Shown in pieces: positions 59,201-64,000 of a DNA stretch of 64,000 nt (its first letter is position 1; every line of letters begins with the position of its first letter). The position numbers were made by a program, and so were the translations under genes. The notes below the pieces were generated by a model. It was not told where the DNA came from. It searched no databases and saw only the letters and a program-made list of their open reading frames with translations. The DNA comes from Symsagittifera roscoffensis (lineage: Eukaryota > Xenacoelomorpha > Acoela > Convolutidae). Where the stretch lies: contig NC_087071.1 in assembly GCF_963678635.1 (NCBI RefSeq), forward strand, positions 3,921,624 to 3,985,623, read 5' to 3'.

Positions 59201-61477
59201 AATTTGCGATAACCCTTTTTGGTGGCGGCCCTAAAATGTTTCTAAGGGCGCCTTTGGCTCCAATATATAGTAATTTTTAGGGGTGAGCGCGCGCCAAAAA
59301 AACGCAATTTTTTTGGCCAAAATTTTCCAAAAAGGTCCAAAAACGCCTTTTTTGGCCTGTTTTTTTTTGGAAAAATTGCCTGCGGTGCACAAACTTTGGT
59401 AAAAATGGGGTCTTTATAAAAATTTAGGAGACCTCAGAAAGTCAATTTGTTCGACCTAAAAAAAGTCTACAAAATTTTTGAAATTTTTTGAAAATCTAGC
59501 CCCCCTCGAGAAAATCCTAGATCCGCCACTCCTTGCGTGAATAAAATTTTGTATGACAATTTTTTTTATTAAAAGGTTTTTTGCTTTCTATTCGGTAAAT
59601 TGCACGAAAAAATTAGTGAAATTTAATAAATTTTCTTTGTGGTTTTGCGGAAAAATTGTGGCAATACAATTTTTTCACATTTAAAGTCAGCCGCAATTTT
59701 GCACGTAGAAACGTAGAAATTGTTCTGAGTGCTTTGTGTAGTGTAACGTTTTGTTCAGTGTAAAAAGCATCATAAAGTATTTTTTCGCTTTTTTATCATG
59801 CGCTGCGTTTTTCGCTCACTGAATCCAGTCGTTCCGTAACGGTAGAAAAAAGATTTTTGATTACAAGTGAAAACAAAACATTTTCTTTTGCATTATTTTG
59901 GAGATGATTAGGCTCTTGATTATCTATTTGTTTTATTACTCTAAATAAATTACATGCAAATTACAAAAACAGACACGTATTGATTTAGGTTGTTTTTTTC
60001 TAGGTCGAAATTTGGTTTAGAAATCACACAGATTTGAAATTATGGAATTTTCAGGAGTAAAAATTTACGCGAAAGACTTGGCCGAATTAATTGCCAAAAT
60101 TGTTGAGTTTTTGGGGCTAGGGTCCTTAAAGTGGTTTGAGAGAGCGTTTAAAATCAGTTTGCTCGACCAAAAAAGGGGTGGAATGTTTTTTTTTGGATTA
60201 ACATTCTGCTTTGTATAAATTTGTATCTGAAACTTGGCTCACATTTATGCCATAAAATTTTTTAAAGTTATAACAACTATAAAACATTGAAAATTTTTTT
60301 TTATTTCTAAAATTTTGCTTTTGTTTCACCTTCTCGTCTCGAACTGAATCTCATCTTTGGTGTCTCTATTTTTCATCTTCAGCCTCTCAATGAACCAGGA
60401 TCGATCCTCCCCCTCCGACTCCCCTTTATTGTCACTAGTAATCTTAACCTTCTTCAATTCAGACCAAATTGGAGTTTGGATCTGAAACAGCAAGAATAAA
60501 ATCCCAGATTTTCAAAAACTCTTCGCTTCAAATTTTGAACTTCTAGAAAAATCGAAGGTACTTCTTAAAATTGAATGTCAAAACTCAAAAAAAATCTTTT
60601 TATCCAAATGAAACTAAAATGAACAAAAAGTAGCTTCGATAAGTTATAATCAATTTTTTTAAATTATAATAAAAAGCTCCACTTGAGCAGAGAAAATTTT
60701 TGGCTGGGGATTTTTTTTTTAGTTGTATCGGCCATTTTTGTTTTTTATAAGTCTGCCAAATTCCATCTCTCATAGAAGTGGTTTGTAGTCTTCAAAAAAA
60801 AATACTAGCTCACCTCGAAATGATCCGTTTGTCCCGGTCGAAACAACATTTCATTATTACTCGATTGAAGAGGATAATTCTCAACCGCCTCAACTCCCCG
60901 TGGGCCATAGAAGGACATAGTTATGCTGGCCATAGTTGAGTCTTCCTCCTGTGGACCAGTGGTGACCCAGAGGTCCCATGTGTGGGTTTGTTGGTTTGGG
61001 TCGGGTTGAGATTGTTGTTGATGGGTTTGATCGGCAGTGGTTTCTTTTTCGACTTTGAAGTGTTCGACTCGTTTTTCGCCTAAAAAAAACACTGCTTAGT
61101 CTGCTATGTCATTTAAATTTTCTACGAATCTTATAAATTTAGCTACACAAGTATTTTAAATGGAAATATTAAAAACAATCAATACGCAGACAGAAACTAA
61201 GAAAAAATATATATAATATTTGTTACTTAGAGGGTTTTTTGTTTTTCAATTTGCTATTAACAACAACATACGATGTTATTGCAAGAAAGCTAGCATGTTG
61301 CAAATTTACATGAGAGATTAAAGATTCGATGATCTCAACTTGAATTTAAAAAAAAACTCCCTTACCTGTCAAATCTAGTGTCCTCTTAATGAGTCCGTCG
61401 CCCACCCCTGCATCCAGCCATTGGTCACACCTGAACTCATAATCGACAACTCCCCACTCGCCTTCTCTCAACACAAC
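37772..61477 (-). CDS. Multi-PLAT (LH2) domain protein, LOXHD1-like; 3' 21 exons, 5' end outside window
   Basis: Twenty-one exons listed separately below join through GT-AG introns in continuous phase to 3405 nt: 1134 codons plus TAA. From N to C: the end of PLAT A, complete PLAT domains B to G, then a tail. Signatures recur in each domain: a Y/W.(V/L).V.TG first strand, a (D/A).(V/I).(L/F).G strand with S G K/R, F..(E/A)...LG.(L/I)..(I/V)R(V/L)..D/H, a W....(V/I) strand, F.C..WL and an ERELP-like end. PLAT/LH2 domains are beta-sandwiches that bind lipids, membranes or protein partners. A string of them without catalytic domain resembles LOXHD1. After PLAT G comes a Lys/Pro/Ala-rich basic stretch, then about 130 strongly acidic residues, unlike vertebrate LOXHD1, which ends in a PLAT domain. 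No membrane segment is seen. A separate multi-PLAT family is possible. Confidence 0.9.
38610..39078 (-). CDS. PLAT gene exon 20 (end of PLAT G, basic tail)
   Basis: Encodes FNIEAVDLGDINSLLVGFYG, then KWTVGKVYVKLDDQIEVFVC and the domain end (RTEVVIYRDD). An acidic hinge and a long Lys/Pro/Ala-rich stretch follow (EPPKNKKPIAKNVKNPKE; KPTPKKAAVTANINGKGRAK). Donor AAAG|GTAACA, phase 1. Confidence 0.9.
39442..39541 (-). CDS. PLAT gene exon 19 (PLAT G)
   Basis: Encodes AYVNLYGSNGHSGKRVLRKM, then ADKTPEANFRSGK: the second strand and 'SGKR' loop. Joins exon 18 through the split Arg codon AG|A across the intron holding the N gap, so no missing exon is needed there. Donor AAG|GTTGGT, phase 0. Confidence 0.9.
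40534..40652 (+). repeat. 66-bp tandem duplication in a PLAT intron
   Basis: CTAGTCATATAC... followed by GTTTTTGGTATA(T/C)AATTCTCTGTGAAAAAT...CAGTAA occurs twice (starts 40534 and 40600). The second copy lacks 13 bases after CATATAC. Confidence 0.9.
41640..41945. mobile_element. hAT-like element fragment abutting the assembly gap
   Basis: Ordered blocks (GCGCCTTTAACGCC, AAAGTGCTTAAAAAC, GGCGCAAAAATTACGG, TTTTAGGAGAGCTCGTAAAATCA, GGTCGAC) match the elements at 58598-59022. The element runs into the N gap. Confidence 0.6.
41946..42145. other. Assembly gap (200 N)
   Basis: Exactly 200 N, a conventional placeholder. It lies in the intron between PLAT exons 18 and 19, between two repeat-family fragments, which probably caused the gap. 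Confidence 0.99.
42146..42785 (+). repeat. Dispersed TIR-like element, family 4, copy 1
   Basis: Blocks in the same order as 48602-49008: CTAGAGTTACCAA, TTACACAAA-like, ATGCCAAAACAAGAAAAAGT, GAAATATCGATGACACCA, TTTTTTCATAGA, TCTATGGAGGTCAAC. The starting GGTTACTTGAAGCTAGAG and ending TCTATGGAGGTCAACTC are weakly inverted. Its left end is in the gap. Confidence 0.65.
43204..43321 (-). CDS. PLAT gene exon 18 (start of PLAT G, with Lys/Pro insert)
   Basis: Encodes MYQIVVDTLERGVQVAT, then a basic Lys/Gln/Pro insert (KKAAKKQQPRKPTTQTPF) in the first loop. Donor TCAG|GTATAT, phase 2. Confidence 0.87.
43490..43566 (-). ncRNA. tRNA-derived sequence (SINE head or decayed tRNA)
   Basis: On the - strand, TGGCTGAGGGTTTAG (about 43549-43563) resembles the RNA polymerase III A box. 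GATCGAATC (about 43499-43507) fits the B box consensus GWTCRANNC, with spacing of about 50 bases as in tRNAs. The stems do not pair well enough for a functional tRNA and no anticodon can be assigned, so a tRNA-derived SINE or relic is likelier. Confidence 0.45.
44064..44196. mobile_element. Short TIR element (TTTTACGGCCCAAAA ends)
   Basis: CCTGTTTTACGGCCCAAAAC at the left and ATTTTGGGCCGTAAAACAG at the right are near-perfect inverted repeats of about 19 bases enclosing about 95 bases. It has the size and structure of a MITE or hairpin element. Confidence 0.75.
44422..44468 (-). repeat. 24-bp tandem duplication
   Basis: GCGAATGATTTTGTTCAAAA occurs at 44422 and 44446. Confidence 0.9.
44582..44705 (-). 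CDS. PLAT gene exon 17 (end of PLAT F)
   Basis: Encodes LSIESLFTDWSEVFEVNKWL, then GGHLVRELPIKHTGLE. Donor GAAG|GTGAGT, phase 1. Confidence 0.9.
44992..45078 (-). CDS. PLAT gene exon 16 (PLAT F)
   Basis: 87 nt encoding CSFGDIGDLQKIRVESDNYG then HNPSWLLEK. Both borders phase 0, same layout and length as exon 10 (PLAT D). Confidence 0.9.
45127..45213. repeat. 29-bp triplication
   Basis: GGTTGTTACGAA(T/C)AACTTCTG, with minor changes, occurs three times at 29-base spacing (45127, 45156, 45185) in the intron between PLAT exons 15 and 16. Confidence 0.9.
45363..45520 (-). CDS. PLAT gene exon 15 (start of PLAT F)
   Basis: Encodes GDYKVTLSTGKDKEAGTESL, then ITLSMCGSVN and FQPGSVDTFP. Acceptor TTTTAG; donor CCG|GTGGGT chosen for phase 0 continuity with the next exon. 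Confidence 0.86.
46600..46755. repeat. Degenerate 12-14 bp tandem repeat, array 1
   Basis: Repeated variants of AATCTGTA(T/G)ATAA (for example CTGTATATAATC, AATCTGTATACAATG, AATCTGTAGATAA, AATCTGTTGATAA), ending in a (TA)n run near 46725-46743. Confidence 0.75.
47185..47345. repeat. Degenerate 12-14 bp tandem repeat, array 2
   Basis: Same unit as 46600-46755 (AATCTGTATATAATCAG, AATCTGTAGATAA, GATCTGTATATGG), preceded by CAGTATATATCAGTATATATA. The two arrays are about 430 bases apart in one intron. Confidence 0.75.
47785..47901 (-). CDS. PLAT gene exon 14 (end of PLAT E)
   Basis: Encodes RQQYMFPCMSWLDSDIGDQK, then TEREFKVDPTSVPEDISG: the F.C..WL and ERE blocks. Donor GGAC|GTAAGT, phase 1. 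Confidence 0.92.
48407..48537. repeat. Fold-back hairpin (~130 bp)
   Basis: Arms GCTAATCATACAAAATTCAT...CACTTTTCATGCAATT and AATTGCATGAAAAG...AAATTTTATGACTAGC pair as an imperfect palindrome around 48465-48475. Similar TCATAC(A/T)ATTCCATA motifs occur near 40015, 37310 and 49800. Confidence 0.75.
48602..49008 (+). repeat. Dispersed TIR-like element, family 4, copy 2
   Basis: Collinear with 42146-42785. Starts CCATGGTTAACTCCAAACTAGAG and ends CAGTCTATGGAGGCAACCCGG, which are imperfect inverted repeats. The interior has ATGCCGAAACAAGAAAAAAG and TTAGATGACACCATTTTAG. Confidence 0.65.
49298..49499 (+). mobile_element. TIR element, family 3, copy 2
   Basis: CATTACGAGGCCAAACTGT and ACAATTTGGCCTCGTAATG are near-perfect inverted ends of a 202-bp element. 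The interior matches 36844-37037 in inverse orientation (GCGGATTCCGCAACAAGGAC, CTTTGTTCTTCTTTTGTTC). Confidence 0.9.
50192..50318 (-). CDS. PLAT gene exon 13 (PLAT E)
   Basis: Encodes DSFELEAVYLGPLSSIRLGH, then VGKGLPASWFVDHVRIKEHP. Best-conserved PLAT core in the window. Donor CAAG|GTAAAA, phase 1 (mid-codon of Gly). Confidence 0.92.
50683..50876 (-). CDS. PLAT gene exon 12 (start of PLAT E)
   Basis: Encodes ITYQVTVVTGHEIGGSTAAD, then VFIELFGRSGSSGKRYLRRS, an acidic loop and QKVMFSMGS. Donor AGT|GTTAGT chosen for phase 0; the nearby CA|GTGTTA would break phase. It is a textbook PLAT N-terminal half. Confidence 0.88.
51426..51558 (-). CDS. PLAT gene exon 11 (end of PLAT D)
   Basis: Encodes VVLYDPVSNDQFCAYIDGHI, then LNCGDLVKEVAINWPGDKAT. 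Acceptor TTGCAG, donor CAAA|GTAGGA (phase 1). Confidence 0.83.
52025..52111 (-). CDS. PLAT gene exon 10 (PLAT D)
   Basis: 87 nt encoding VFTSGVGKPTKLRLRHNNKG then ENPDWHFNK. Both borders phase 0 (TTTCAG acceptor, AAG|GTACTC donor). Confidence 0.87.
52915..53099 (-). mobile_element. hAT-like MITE, family 1, copy 4 (decayed)
   Basis: Reverse-orientation sequence GTTTTACGTGTTATAACGGC, AAATGCGTGAT, AAATCTGTTCACAATTGTTG and GGGGAAATTGGAAAATAGCCC matches family 1. One inverted end is eroded. It lies in the intron between PLAT exons 9 and 10. Confidence 0.8.
53167..53333 (-). CDS. PLAT gene exon 9 (start of PLAT D)
   Basis: Encodes EQWTLSVTTGNGPRDGTQAN, then VFLQVVGEGGKQ, a Gly-rich loop and FFPESTKEAE. 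Donor CGAG|GTTCGA, phase 0. The donor is weaker than the others but the phase fits. Confidence 0.82.
53568..53716 (-). CDS. PLAT gene exon 8 (end of PLAT C and linker)
   Basis: Encodes WLDSGVESGEIAVDLAL, then a Ser/Lys/Gln linker (RKTTSQQKGSSKKRQF). Donor TTCC|GTGAGT, phase 1. Confidence 0.87.
54004..54079 (-). CDS. PLAT gene exon 7 (PLAT C)
   Basis: 76 nt encoding AGWYLDKVVIEQDDSPYEFL then FSCY; 'GW.LD.V' and 'F.C' are PLAT core blocks. Donor ACAG|GTCAGA, phase 2. Confidence 0.88.
54506..54633 (-). CDS. PLAT gene exon 6 (PLAT C)
   Basis: Encodes TLRRPLDSENPFVPGQTDTF, then FVAVSCGQLEVVTVGHNAQG. Acceptor TTTCAG, donor TATG|GTAAGC (phase 1). Confidence 0.88.
55383..56057. mobile_element. TIR element with repeated CTTGCAAGAT subterminal motifs
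   Basis: Left end GGAGGGTTATCTTGCAAGATT and right end AATCTTGCAAGATAACCTCCC are near-perfect 21-bp inverted repeats. The palindromic CTTGCAAG motif recurs several times near both ends (about 55390-55500 and 55980-56050). Flanks TCGATCAA and ATGATCAA (6 of 8 identical) may be an 8-bp target duplication. Nothing internal is coding. Confidence 0.85.
56144..56249 (-). CDS. PLAT gene exon 5 (start of PLAT C)
   Basis: Encodes VVYTIHTYTGNRGAAQTLGD, then VWIVLRGTEGECGP: first strands of a PLAT domain. Donor CAAG|GTATCT, phase 2. Confidence 0.88.
56390..56707. mobile_element. hAT-like element with CAGGGGCGGATCTAGGATTT ends
   Basis: Starts CAGGGGCGGATCTAGGATTT and ends AAATCCGCCCCTG. This inverted terminus is typical of non-autonomous hAT elements. 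The flanking octamers TTTTTTAC and ATTTTTGC match at 6 of 8. It contains a CGCGCGCGC stretch. Confidence 0.85.
56995..57200. mobile_element. Fragment of the same hAT-like family
   Basis: CAGAAGCGCATCTAGGATTTTTTA and, further on, AGATCAACTAAAGT...GACCGCTTTCAAAACACCATAAAGACCCTATT follow the layout of 56390-56707 in the same orientation. The right end is not identifiable. Confidence 0.6.
57700..57782 (-). CDS. PLAT gene exon 4 (end of PLAT B)
   Basis: Encodes WISDKKEHNSDLSVEFPAIY, then PDRPAYP; 83 nt with acceptor TTTCAG and donor CCAT|GTAATA (phase 1). The W-I-S-D start is the PLAT 'WL' block. Confidence 0.85.
58290..58520. repeat. Dispersed repeat related to 62340-62560
   Basis: Ordered blocks CACAGTTTCATC, CATAGA, CTTCAT, ATTGAAAG, CC(C)ACAGCAGG, CAAACTAAA, TGTGCTCATA and TTTGGTGGT recur at 62395-62540 with moderate divergence. 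Confidence 0.6.
58598..59022. mobile_element. hAT-like element, GC-rich variant
   Basis: The start GGAAGCGGATTTAGG and the end CCCCTCGAGAAAATCCTAGATCCGCCCCT fit the inverted ends of the 56390 element. It contains GGGCGCCTTGGGCGCC and GAGCGCGCGCC blocks. Its 3' two-thirds are tandemly duplicated in 59201-59697. Confidence 0.8.
58687..59697 (+). repeat. Recent tandem duplication, ~514-bp unit
   Basis: Unit 1 (58687-59200) and unit 2 (59201-about 59697) both start AATTTGCGATA and run through GGTGGCGG, CTAAGGGCGCCTT, GAGCGCGCGCC, TTGCCTGCGGTGCACAAACT, AGAAAATCCTAGATCCGCC, CTTTCTATTCGGTAAATTG and TTTAAAGTCAGC(A/C)GCAATTTTG. They differ at only scattered positions. The border falls inside the hAT-like element on one side and in flanking DNA on the other. 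Confidence 0.93.
60050..60200. repeat. Diverged relative of the hAT-like family
   Basis: ATTGCCAAAATT, GGGGCTAGGGTCCTTAAA, GAGAG(C)GTTTAAAATCAGTTTG and CTCGACC keep the layout of the 58800-58960 segment, at low identity. Confidence 0.4.
60330..60481 (-). CDS. PLAT gene exon 3 (middle of PLAT B)
   Basis: Encodes PIWSELKKVKITSDNKG, then DRSWFIERLKMKNRD and IQFETR, ending with AG of an Arg codon (donor AGAAG|GTGAAA, phase 2). Confidence 0.88.
60814..61079 (-). CDS. PLAT gene exon 2 (linker and start of PLAT B)
   Basis: Encodes a hydrophilic Gln-rich linker (KETTADQTHQQQSQPDPNQQ), then WDLWVTTGPQ and MASITMSFYGPRG, ending RPGQTDHFE at donor GAG|GTGAGC in phase 0. Confidence 0.88.
61366..61477 (-). 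CDS. PLAT gene exon 1 of window (end of PLAT A)
   Basis: Encodes VVLREGEWGVVDYEFRCDQW and LDAGVGDGLIKRTLDLT, the last strands of a PLAT domain. Phase 0 acceptor (CTTTAG), phase 1 donor (ACAG|GTAAGG). The preceding exon was not found in the remaining 2.5 kb, so the gene continues to the right. Confidence 0.88.
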
Positions 61478-61825
61478 CTAAAGAGGGAAAGAAACAGAAT
61501 GTTCCGATTTGTTCACATAACTTGGTTTAAAGTAGTATGTCTTCATCAAAATAACGCTGACACCCCTCACGTAATAGATCATAGAAGTGGGAAACTACAC
61601 AGAATGTTCTGATTAGCTTAGAATTATTTATTTTACCTCTATGTAAAAATTCAACCAAGCTTAATAAAGAACAGAACACTTGATTGAACAGCGCGTACAA
61701 TTACCCAATTGCAGCCCAATTAATTGAGACGATAAGAATTCTCCGATCAGTGTTGATATAAATGAAATTTCCAGGTAATTATTAATTCTTCCCAGACGCT
61801 CCCAATGGTGCTTAATTCTCGCATC

Positions 61826-61870
61826 ACAACCTAGAAGGAGAGAAAAGAACAGAATGTTCCGATCAGTCAT
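61826..61870 (-). repeat. Partial duplicate of the PLAT exon 1 acceptor region
   Basis: ATCACAACCTAGAAGGAG...AAGAACAGAATGTTCCGAT repeats ACACAACCTAAAGAGGG...AGAAACAGAATGTTCCGAT at 61470-61508. It carries the acceptor and the first five codons (VVMRE versus VVLRE), then diverges. Confidence 0.65.
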
Positions 61871-62339
61871 TTTACGCATGAGTTTAATGTGCTTTACTTC
61901 AATTTTTTCTGAAACATATGCATGTTTTCGATATACAGCATTACACAGAAAAGCAGTCGAAACAGAATTTGAATTCCTAGACCCCAAAAAAATTATAAAA
62001 TAATCTCAAGGAAGGTTTGCTATAATGCTAATTTATTACAATTCATCCTTAACCAACCCGCACTCAGTAAAAAGAGAAAATAATCGACTATTTTACAATT
62101 ATATTTATACTTTTATTAAAAGTATAATTCATTATAAGCGCAAAATTTAGATGTTTAAACAATTTTTAATGCATTATAATGATAAGACTTTTCGCGAAGT
62201 TATAATGAACTTTAATCAATTATAATTGATTATAGTTTTCCGAAAATCTCTAATAATCTTTTATAAAACTTTATACTCTCTTATAATCTCTTAAAATCTC
62301 ATTTAATCAGTTATTATCTATTATAATAGATTTTATTCC

Positions 62340-62560
62340 TTTTGTCTTTCAAAAATCTCTAAAAGTGAGATGTCTTGTCACATTTTGGTTCATCTGAACA
62401 CAAAGTTTCACCATGAAACAAAAGTTTCATAGATATACCTTCATTTTAATTGAAAGAATCCCGCAGTAGGCGAAATATAACTCTTCTATATCAACCATTA
62501 AACTAAAGCTTTGTGCTAATATTTTGGTGGTCAAAAAAACTTAAAATGTGCTCATGAAAC
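62340..62560. repeat. Dispersed repeat related to 58290-58520
   Basis: See the partner copy. Shared landmarks include CAAAGTTTCACC, TTAATTGAAAGAATCCCGCAG and TTGTGCTAATATTTTGGTGG. Confidence 0.6.
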
Positions 62561-62940
62561 AATGATAATCATGAAGAAATGAAAAAAAAAATTATAAATT
62601 TGAATTGATTTGAAAACTGTTAAAGCAATTTTCCCATTTTTCACATAAGCCAAAAGCATAAAATATAAGCAATTCAGGAGGAAGGTCGCAGACAAATTGG
62701 GCAAACAAAAGGGTATATTAACGATTAAAATGGATTTTTTGCAAAACTAACAGATTAGAAATTCGGATAAAAAAAATGTATTATAATGGATTAAAATTTA
62801 TTTCAAAAAGAGAGATGATAATCGATTATGATTTGACTAAAATCAATTTTTTTTCTCATTTTTTGTAAGACTGTTACTAAAATCATTTTATAATTGATTA
62901 TCAACGCTCGAAACTGGATGCGGGAATAACCGAACTTCGA
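62558..62940 (+). repeat. Near-identical direct repeat, copy 1 (pairs with 63623-64000)
   Basis: Matches 63623-64000 almost base for base, for example AAGCAATTCAGGAGGAAGGT, CGCAGACAAATTGGGCAAAC and GAGAGATGATAATCGATTAT. Copy 2 has small insertions (AATTCACAT; TAATCGTTCA). The two starts are about 1065 bases apart. Confidence 0.95.
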
Positions 62941-63622
62941 CGGAGGCTGGAGACTTTACAGCCTGTTTGAAAACTGTTTTTTGTACAAATACATCACTGC
63001 AAAAAAAATAGAACAGAAACAAAGAAAGATAAAAAAAACTAAGATCAACCAGCCCACAAGGAAATCCATGGAAATAATAGATAATAATTGATTTTATTGA
63101 TCAGGAATGTTTCCATTATATTCGACTATAATTAAACTTTGGGACCACACAATCGATTATAATCTATTTTTTTTCCCTTATTTTCTAAGAATTTAAATTG
63201 ATTTTATTCAATATATTCCACTATAATGGATTGTAATTGATTGTAGTCTGTACAAACGACTCTCTAAATTTTTTGCGAAATTTGCTGCCCTTCCGACAAA
63301 TCTCACAGCTTTTTTGGCTTCTAAACTTATTCATATTTACTTTATTCTAACAAAAATGTATTCAGCGTCCTACGAGTGGAATACCCCCATTTTTATCCTC
63401 ATCCGTCACAAATATCTCATTTTTGAACACTCCCCCCCCTCCTCCTCCCACGCCCAACCCACCTTCATACACCTAACCAAATTTTCCACGCCTAAGCGTC
63501 CCCACACTCACTTCCCAACACCTGCAATTCCCCCACAGCACATTTTCAATTTTTTCAAAAATTTTCTAAGCGTTGAAAAGACCGGCCAAAAAAGCGGGGG
63601 GGGGGGGGGTGGGGGATGTATG
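62941..63622. other. Spacer between the direct repeats, no gene
   Basis: AT-rich with repeated ATAATCGATTATA-type palindromes (about 63070-63245), a Pro/Ser-codon-rich C tract (63425-63545) and a 15-base-plus G run. The open frame at 63314-63634 is low complexity and not supported as a gene. Confidence 0.5.
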
Positions 63623-64000
63623 GAACAATTATAATCATGAAGAGATGAAAAAAAAATTATAAATTTGAATTGATTTGAAAACTGTTAAAGCAATTTTCCC
63701 ATTTTTCACATAATTCACATAAGCCAAAAGCATAAAATATAAGCAATTCAGGAGGAAGGTCGCAGACAAATTGGGCAAACAAAAGGGCATATTAACGATT
63801 AAATTGGATTTTTTGCAAAACTAACAGATTAGAAATTCGGATAAAAATAATCGTTCATAATGTATTATAATGGATTAAAATTTATTTCAAAAAGAGAGAT
63901 GATAATCGATTATGATTTGATTAAAATCAATTTTTTTCTCATTTTTTGTAAGACTGTTACTAAAATCATTTTATAATTGATTATCAACGCTCGAAACTGG
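63623..64000 (+). repeat. Near-identical direct repeat, copy 2, cut by the window end
   Basis: See 62558-62940. Directly preceded by a G-rich tract (about 63595-63616), which could mark the recombination border. The copy is still matching at the last base of the window. Confidence 0.95.

Noticed and set aside
63314-63634. 106-aa ORF ending in a Gly run
   Set aside because: The Gly run is the G homopolymer, the rest is low complexity, and there is no acceptor or PLAT motif, so it is not the missing upstream exon.

Overview
The window is AT-rich metazoan nuclear DNA: GT-AG introns, Ty3/Gypsy, BEL/Pao and LINE-like retroelement remains, and many short terminal-inverted-repeat (TIR) elements. 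It looks like a transposon-laden invertebrate genome, but nothing in it fixes the species. One 200-base run of N (41946-42145) marks an assembly gap.

Layout. Positions 1-24.9 kb are mostly a transposon graveyard. There is a decayed, unidentified ~1300-codon ORF (2-3924), a LINE-type reverse transcriptase remnant (about 5884-7065), a ~300 bp minisatellite (about 10585-10890), and a largely complete but inactivated Ty3/Gypsy element on the + strand (about 12033-18960: gag, zinc knuckle, protease, RT, RNase H, integrase). A BEL/Pao remnant lies on the - strand (about 18985-20885), followed by a long fold-back hairpin (21630-21862) and a duplicated two-block repeat (22770-24340). Positions 24.9-29.2 kb hold an apparently intact three-exon secreted S1-family serine protease (272 aa, + strand), whose introns contain several hAT-like MITEs. 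Positions 29.2-37.7 kb are gene-poor; the only coding candidate is a signal-peptide exon at 34065-34252.

The main gene occupies 37772-61477 on the - strand. Twenty-one exons, all joined by GT-AG introns in continuous phase, sum to 3405 nt. They encode the C-terminal 1134 residues of a multi-PLAT (LH2) protein like LOXHD1: the end of one PLAT domain, six further PLAT domains, and an unusual charged tail (basic Lys/Pro-rich, then strongly acidic). Every intron separating two PLAT modules is phase 1, and several intron positions recur inside the modules, so the array grew by exon-level duplication. The 5' end lies beyond the right edge. Its introns are crowded with TIR elements, fold-back hairpins, short tandem duplications and a recent ~514 bp tandem duplication.

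The two intact genes have no evident functional link. The protease is predicted to be secreted. The PLAT protein is predicted, by family resemblance, to act as a lipid/membrane or protein interaction scaffold. The most useful outputs are the full exon model of the PLAT gene, the reassembled protease with atypical pocket residues, the MITE families supported by 8-bp target duplications, and the unidentified ORF at the left edge.
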